The notes beneath the pieces were generated by a model. It did not search any database. It was not told where the DNA came from and was given only the letters and a program-made list of their open reading frames with translations. Below are positions 56,409 through 64,000 of a stretch of DNA of 64,000 bases, one piece after another. The translations under genes and the position numbers were made by a program. The first letter of the stretch is position 1. The number at the start of each line of letters is the position of its first letter. Location: contig NC_084765.1 of the NCBI RefSeq assembly GCF_028858725.1, forward strand, positions 11,735,501 to 11,799,500. Direction: 5' to 3'. Source of the DNA: Colius striatus. Taxonomy: Eukaryota > Chordata > Aves > Coliiformes > Coliidae.

Positions 56409-59400
56409 TTAATAAAAAAGGTGAAAGAGAACAAATAGGAATGAAGCACTAGGAAAAATTGGTTCAGAAATAGCCAAGGAAAGAGCTAGAAAAAAAAGGT
56501 CACTGAAAAGACTATCTGGAGCCTGTGAAGATTCAGATGAGTGCTAGATGAGATGAATGAAAGGCAGAGTTGGAATGCAAAAGGGAGGTGCTTGATGGGA
56601 ATACAGAAACAACTTTTGGCACACATGAGTTAAGACTCCATGGGTTGAGTAGGACAGAAAGAGAGAGGTCTAGTAATATCTGACAGCAATGAAGAGAGGA
56701 GGAAGATAAATTGGTGATTTCTGTAGCTGTACAGAGTTCAGTGTCATTTCCGTCAGCAAGATGGAAAACATTTAAAGGCTGAGATTTCAACTAAAAATTC
56801 TCATTAAGTAGAGGCCCAGTAACCCTATCTGAAAGGTCAGAAGAAAAACAGCAAACAAGGCAGCATTTTTTTCCACTAGTTTTCATATAAGTACAGCTAA
56901 TTGAACTGAACCTAGAGGAAGTACTGACTTTAAACACTGTTGTTTGTTCTTTTTCCTTGAACAGGAATTTAGCATGAACTGTTTGTTACTTTCAAGTTTT
57001 GTTAATCTGGAACAACTTTAATCATGCTGAACCCAAATTAGAACCTAACTGAATAATAGACATGCTTGATCCTCTACTTAAATGTAATAAATTCACTGTC
57101 AGTTTTGGGAAATACTCTTTTCTGCATTCTCCAGTTCAATCCCACTTATCTTATTCTGCCCAGCTTCCTTCCAACCTCCTGCTTTGAATCAGGTGGTGCT
57201 ATAGGTTGTAGAAGACCTTCTGGTGGGATGAGTTGGAGGAAATTGGTAGAGTTTGGGCTGTGTGAGTAACACTGTTCAGAATTCTCTTTTTAATTAGTAT
57301 TTTCTGTCGCTGCTTCCATCCTCACGACAATCTTCATGAAGGGTGCAGAGGAATGATCTACCTGTCTATCAGACACTTGGGAGGATACTTCTCCATGTTC
57401 TGCTGTACTGCTAAGCCAGCTGTCCTCTGTGCCTAATTGTCAGAAGAGCGCTGCTGTGACAAGCCATTTGGAAAAAACAGTAACAGGGATTGTGTGGGTT
57501 TTCATCTAGAACTGACACCAGGTGTTTAAAACATTTTAAAGAAAGTGCTGGGAAATTCATACAGAAATTGCCATGCAACAGTTCATGCCAGTTTATGTTG
57601 CTATGAAGCTTAAATGCTGTACAAGCAAGCTTTTTGAATTTGATTTTTATTTTACTCTGTCTGGAGAACATGATGTGAAGTACCCACTTTTTATTTTAAG
57701 AATAGTCTTAAAGACTTGATTGCTCTTTGATTCTGATGTTGTCTTGAAGGTAGTTCAAAGTTAGAAGGAGTTATATATGCTGTATCTTAATGAAATGCTT
57801 GTCTGAAATTGTACTGATAGCCTGCTGTGAAAAAAAATCAATTTGCCATCAGCAAACTGAATGTACTTGATGCTCAATTTGGTTCACCCAACTATTTCAC
57901 TCTTTTTCCCTATAGTAAAACAAAAGGATCCCAAGAATTAATTACAGAGTTAGCATCTGCTCAGGGCAGTTTTGCTGATATACTTGCTAGAATAAAATAG
58001 TTAAGGTGGGAGTGAGATGGAGCGTAAAGTCTTTCCCACTTCTGTTTCTTATGCAAATACTTTTCAAAGGACAGGCTTCTCTGTTGATTCCCCGTACATA
58101 CTCTTTCTTGTTGCAGTAAAGTACCTAGTTTTGAATAAAATCAGTAAATACTGTTTGTTTCCAAGTAATTTGCTTTATCTCACTTTGTCATGGTTAATAT
58201 TTCTATAAATATTGCTGGCTGCACAGCAAAGTATTGTTTTTCTCAATACTGATAACATTTCTTCCTTTAATACAAATTCCAGACTTTTTGGATCAGCAGG
58301 TAAATGAGAAATTTGCTGAGATTCCAAGTTCCTGGGAATCTTGTGTCAGTGTGATTCCAACCCACTGTGCCAAGTACACTGTGGAGCACCCTTGAATGCT
58401 GGACAAGCATAATTCTGTGCTGTGCAGAATCTCCTTCAACCATTTTTTCTTTATTAATATTAATAAATATTAGGGTGTTAACATGCCAGTCTAAACTGAG
58501 ATTTTATTGTGCTACACAAAGACTGAGTTGCAGCACAAGCCCACAAAGTGTTGGCAACTAGGATTTTAGTATTTTATAATTTTGTATTTAGTGTATATTT
58601 AGATAAATAATTCTCACTTATTTGAGCTAGAAAAAGAATCAGGTCCTAGACTTTTTGTCTAAGCTGGTTTTTTTTGCTGAAACAACACAAGGTATAAATT
58701 ACCTTTCTCAGAATGCTTGAGAAAACATGATCTCTCAGACCCAAAAGATTTTCATGATATGTAAATTTTTCATCATTTCTGTTAAGTTGGATTTGAAATG
58801 TGTTCACCCATATCACTGTCTTTTCAAGAGGATCATCTTAGGTTTCTGTGTGAGAGTGCCTGAACTTTGGTCTTATCATGAGCAATTGTGATGCTAGTCA
58901 TAGTAGCAGGGTTAGTCCTGTTTGCATTGGAGAACAGTTTCGATTCACATAATTATAGATAAAAATCTAACTTGTGTTAAGCCAAAATCGGTTAATTGTA
59001 TTGAGTAATTTGGAAGATGAAAATTATGACCAAAACTAGTGAGAAATATGACTGTTTTTAATATTTATTGTTTCATATTTTCTGGCAAACTGCAAGTACA
59101 AATGGGAAAAACCTGAAGGTGTAATATATCCTGTAACCCTTTAGAAACTTTGCATGTGTCCTGTTAGTTGCTCATGGGCTTTGAATGATCAGTCATTATA
59201 CCAATGAATACAACCCAATCTTTCATTAGATTAAGTTTTTTCTTCTGGAAGGGAGTTGAATATTCTTTATGATAGAATTTATAATTTTTACTCTTTTTAT
59301 ATATATACATAACATTATCATTAATGCTTCAGCTTTTGTATTGTATTGCATACAATTTGTAATTTAATGTCCATTAGATTGCTATATATGGAATGCTTTT

Positions 59401-61623
59401 AACTTCTTCTTAATAAAAAACCTAGTGAGGCAGTGCCCAGCATCAGGTAGGTACAGTCCAAATTAATACTGAAGTGAAAAGAAAAATAACAAAATTAGAT
59501 GCTTCATAAATTAACACTCTTCTAAGACTGTAGTAACATAGTGTGACATTTAATATGCACACCCACATACCTCATTTCTTCTATCAAATAAAACTTTAAC
59601 TAAGGTTTGGAAGAGTGGAACTTTGCCCCCTATTGCCTAGAGATTGAAAAGCATTTCTGTATTTTGTAGATGTGCTTCATTAGAGCATCAAGTGACATGA
59701 AATTTGAACTCTGCATCTGTAACAGTTTTTGAAAGAATGTGTGGTTTGCTACTCTTTCAGAGCAAACACATTCTCTAGGTAATATCTGTTTTCGTAAATG
59801 CTTGGTATGAGTCTTGACTGTGTACAGGGAAACCTTTGAAAATAGAGGCAGTCCAAGTGAAATGAAAACACAACTAAACTATCAATAATCCTGCTAACAA
59901 AAGAACAGCCTATCTGCACCTCAGAACTGGGCTGTGCACCCCTATGCATTTCTGTTTGACAAAAACACATGGCAGTTCTGCAAACAGGGAGGTAACAAAC
60001 AGCCTTAAACCTAAAAAAGCACTTTGTTTGTAAGATGGATTAGTCACGTGCTTCATCCCCAAGTCAGAGAGAGGAGAATCTACTAGTTGTGTAGGGAAGT
60101 ATTATTGAAATTACCAGTTTACTGCAGTCATCATGCTTTTCCCTCTTCAACTTGAGCATATTTAATTGATGGATGTCATATATACACAGTTTATAATGGA
60201 ACAGTCATTTTTTAATTTAAACTCCTTAACCATTTAACATATATACACTGTCACATGTTGCTAGCTAAAATATTTAATCTATTATGCATAAGAAAATTCC
60301 ATTAGCCTTCAGAGAACAGACTTTCTTATGTTATTGTTTTATGAAAATGTCTTACTATCATAAAATATTTTTACTATTATCTTTTTTTTCATCATATAAG
60401 TAGTTCCCATTGTGTAAAGTAGATAGTATGTTGAACTTATAAAAACCTTCCACTTTGTTGTTGTTTTGAAAAAAATATTTATTATTTTGTGTCTACTTAG
60501 AAAGGCCATCTTAATTAGGAAAAAAGTCTTGTATTTCTTTACAGAAATAAGAAGGTTATTAAAAAAAATTGCCGATGAGAATGTTTGTGATCCCTCTAGA
60601 TAGGAATAGACACTCAAGTGAATTGTAAACTAGTGGTTTTTATGATTCGTGAATATAGCTCCGAGAAAGGTGTATGTTTTATTTGTTGTTTAGCAGTATT
60701 GAGGGAAGGGAAAAATAGGTTTATTATTGTAGAATTTTTATGGAAAATAAAATTGTTACCTTGAAAATATTTAGGATATATTAGCTGAAACATAAACTAT
60801 AAGACCTCCAAACCTGTTTTTTTTTCTATGGAAGATTTGGTCCAGTAAGTGTGCAAAATCTTGTGATCTTCATTCCTTGTATTTATGTGACAAATAATTC
60901 TCAGAAATAAGTAATTTTGTTGAATGCTTCAACAAAAACCAAATGTAAACTTGTATGTAATGTCTCCTGTGCTTACAATGTCATAAGAAGAGAAGCAATT
61001 TAGCAGATTTTTCTTTGGTATGAGAAAAGCATTCCTGATAGCCTAATATTTCATACAGCTGGGAGGAAAACTTGTAAGTTTTGTACACTGTTTAATTTCT
61101 CTAGACCTTGAAATGTTTTCATCTGAAGAAGCAGCTAGCATTATGTCTAGGATTTTTCATAACACATGCTAATTAACAACAGTTAACAAACGATGGTGTT
61201 ACACATAAATACTCAGAAGAGCATCCAGGAGCAATTGGATCCACCTCTGAGATTGGAGGCACCTGCTCTCAGCAAAAAAACAAATGCATAAATGGTATTG
61301 AAACAGCATATAGCTTTGATTAGAGTAATTTATATAGTTTTAAATATGAAAAAGTGAAAGGCAGGATAAATAATTAATTGTTGCATAGCACGGGATATTG
61401 ATTGCTTTCCTTTTCCTTTGGTCCATTATAGTGGATAGTTTTGGTTAGTTTAGTTAATTTCTACAACAGATGCTATATTTGTCATGGGATTTGAAATCTG
61501 GCCTATAGATGTATTTTCGCAAGTGTATTAGACTGCTTTGCGGATTTTTTCAAAGTCAACATCCTTCATCTGGTTATCTGCAACTGCATAGAATTTAACT
61601 TGATGATTCAAGTACTCTAATGG
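56409..61623. other. Gene-free AT-rich sequence
   Basis: No exon, RNA gene or clear transposon recognised. A TA tract lies near 59300-59310. Short open frames have no recognisable content. Confidence 0.6.
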
Positions 61624-62165
61624 ATCACAGAATCTTAAGGGTTGGAAGGGACCTTGAAAGATCATCTAGTCCAACAACTCCTGCCAGAGCAGCAGCAGCA
61701 CCACCTAGAGTAGCTCACACAGGAACTCATTCAGATAGGTCTTGAATATCTCCAGAGAAGGAGTCTCCACAACCCATCTGGGCAGCCTGTTCCAGTGCTC
61801 TGTCACCCTCACAGTGAAGAAATTCTTCCTTGTATTTTTTTGGAACCTCTTATCTTCTAACTTGTACCCATTGCCCCTTGTCCTATCATTGGACATCATT
61901 GAGAGCAGCCTGGCTCCATCCTCTTGACAGCTGCCCTTTACGTATTTTTAGACATTAATGAGATTTACCCTCAGTCGCCTCTTCTCCAAGCTGAAGAGCC
62001 CCAACTCCCTCAGTCTTTCATCATAAGGGAGATGCTCAACTCCATCATCTTTGTGGCCCTGCGCTGAACTGTCTCCAGCAGCTCCCTGTCCTTCTTGAAC
62101 TGAGGGGCTCAGAACTGGACACACTATTCCAGATGCGGTCTCACAAGGATAGAGAAGAGGTGATG
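61624..62165 (-). mobile_element. CR1 LINE 3' fragment
   Basis: Minus-strand copy; the 3' end at 61624 starts ATCACAGAATCTTAAGGGTT. The ORF2 remnant reads [20 protein letters not shown] and [15 protein letters not shown]. It belongs to the same subfamily as the 55-56 kb insertion, which carries almost the same text ([20 protein letters not shown]). Confidence 0.9.
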
Positions 62166-63096
62166 GGACTATTATCTTGTTTAATATGAGTAAAATATGG
62201 AATATTTTGTTACAAATAGCTCCTACTTAATGTGCACCAGAAATGTTTCTGTGGTTTTTCAAACCACATCATTGTTCCGATTGATTCCTGTGGCAAAAAT
62301 ATTTTTCTTCCATCTTCAAAGGGCTTTCATTGTTTGACTTTTCTTAATCTATGATAGATAGATACATCACATTGTAAGCCTTACCTTCTTTTATAGTGGT
62401 AGAAGGTTTTCAAGTCCACCTTAAAACACTTTGGGAAGTTAACTCAAGTGTGAGATAAAAAATTATTTTCAATAGTAGCTCTTCTTTCAAACAACACTCT
62501 CTCTGTTGACCATGGTTGGACACATAGGGCATCTGCACACATAACAGAAGTCTTGTTTTTCCTGTTCTCATATGAGTCCAGCTCAAAAATTTGACAGGTG
62601 TTAATTTATTTTTGATAGATTTTCATCAAGTAATAGATTACAAACTCAGGCTAAAGTTATTATGTATGAGGTTACAGGGCAGCTGACAATTCTTTCATGC
62701 TCCTGTACCTGCTACCAAAGGACCAATCAAACGGATGTTTCTTTTGTTTTTCATTTGCTTCTCTTTTTTCTTCCCGCTTTTCACTGGAAAAATATGTGTT
62801 TTCATCTGCTTCCTTCTCAAAGGATGAAAAGTCTTATCTGAACTTGTTTAATTTTTCAAATATTTTTAGCACATAGGTGTAGAAAGGTTATAGGTTTTCT
62901 TTGAGATGATTTATCTTCTCATCTAGTGTTGGCCAAGGCAGAAATGTACAGGGAAGGTAGGAAATTATATTAGATCAAGTCTTTAATAAACCATCACAAG
63001 AGGTGCATATAGATTGTTGGAGGCTATTTCATTGCCACAGGCCAATGCCCAAGATAATCATTTATGTAAGAGGGTTCTTTTTTCTTGCATATCTTA
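62166..63096. other. Gene-free sequence
   Basis: AT-rich, no feature recognised. Confidence 0.55.
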
Positions 63097-63172
63097 TAGA
63101 ATCATAGAATCATTTCAGCTGGAAGAGACCTTTAAGATGATCGAGTCCAGCCTTTGTCCCAGCCCTATCAAC
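63097..63172 (-). mobile_element. Short CR1 LINE tail
   Basis: Starts ATAGAATCATAGAATCATTT and continues CAGCTGGAAGAGACCTTTAA then GATCGAGTCCAGCC. It is the terminal 75 bp of a minus-strand CR1, from the subfamily with the GCTGGAAGAGACC tail. Confidence 0.85.
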
Positions 63173-64000
63173 CTAGTTTTGTGCCTACAGAAACAATTTA
63201 ATGTTCTTTACACAGCAGTCTGTGCAAAATTTCTGAAATAGTTTGTGATGTTACTGACAACATTTTAGGGGTCTTGAGATTGAAGGAGTTTGAAACAAGT
63301 GCATTAAATTTAATGGTAGGCAATCTTTAAGAAGGAATATAGAAAGTTGTACTGAATGGGCAAAGTAATTGTAAGAATTAACTTTTACTTTTGACATTTC
63401 TATTCAGTAAATATGATCTTACAACAGCACATAGAATTCTCATTCCTGTGTTTGTATTCTTAAATTTTGATACATTTCTAGGTTTTATGACTGTTCAAAT
63501 TGCATGTTGATGACAGTATAAAGATGAATGACATTTAATTTAGTACCACTGGGTTTCATTTTCAAGAAAGACATAAGCAAAATGCATGAGTGTGATATAC
63601 TTGGGAAGATCCTAAGAATGGTTTTCTGTAACCTTTCCCTCTTCCAGTCTTTGAAATTAGCTGATATTTTGATTTCTTTTGCTCATAAAGTAGCTAGCTT
63701 AGCATGTGTTTGTATACCACGTGTGTTCCTATGAACTTCTGTATTTAATGTAAAGGAAAAATTGGTACTTTCCCAAATCATGATAACAAAGTATGGAATT
63801 AGGAAATATATATATTTGATTATGGTAGGAAACCAAACACAGAAGAACAGTGATGAAAACAAAACAGTGGGGTTAGCATAACTTCTAGGAGGAAAGGCAG
63901 GTTTGGTTGCTTAGCTTTTCCCTATTAATATCATTTGTATATGACCTTACATTAAAATCTGCCCTACTGTCATCAATGAAATCTTTGTGCAATTTGCAAC
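63173..64000. other. Gene-free sequence to window end
   Basis: AT-rich with a short TA tract near 63808-63815. No exon recognised. In mammals STK33 follows TRIM66 on the same strand, but none of its kinase text appears here. Confidence 0.55.

Noticed and set aside
39828..64000. STK33 exons, expected downstream from mammalian gene order
   Set aside because: No kinase motif or recognisable STK33 text on either strand. Its first exons may lie beyond the window or be non-coding.
1..64000. CRISPR arrays, tRNA or rRNA genes, bacterial-type operons
   Set aside because: None found. The intron structure, CR1 content and TRIM66 show that this is vertebrate nuclear DNA.

Overview
This looks like bird nuclear DNA. 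It is AT-rich, intron-rich and eukaryotic, and it carries at least nine CR1 LINE copies, several with the avian-type octamer tail (ATTCTATG repeats). The species cannot be read from the window.

Region 1 (1-39,827) is one plus-strand gene, TRIM66 (TIF1-delta). Nineteen exons between 2,027 and 39,792 join in phase through GT-AG introns into an open frame of 1,185 codons plus stop. The exons that start the protein lie upstream of the window. In order they encode the last zinc-ligand pair of a RING finger, B-box 1, B-box 2, a coiled coil, the TIF1 signature sequence, a long Gln/Pro-rich linker, an HP1-box-like PxVxL motif, a PHD finger and a bromodomain. This is the layout of a chromatin-reading co-repressor. 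The C-terminus appears to end early through a one-base frameshift.

The largest TRIM66 intron (16,165-28,309) holds an almost complete but dead CR1 element on the minus strand. The intron that splits the PHD finger (33,594-35,100) holds two exon-like open blocks that are not part of the TRIM66 frame and that I cannot assign.

Region 2 (about 39.8-64 kb) has no recognisable gene. It holds a solo ERV-type LTR (47,126-47,695, minus), an isolated CpG-rich patch near 49.7-50.05 kb with an unassigned open frame, a three-layer nest of CR1 insertions at 54.7-56.4 kb, and smaller CR1 tails. The middle layer of the nest begins with an inverted U6 snRNA fragment. From mammalian gene order STK33 would be the expected next gene, but I see none of its exons.

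The best second looks are the inverted-U6/CR1 composite, the cryptic exons inside the PHD intron, the TRIM66 C-terminal frameshift, and the CpG-rich patch.
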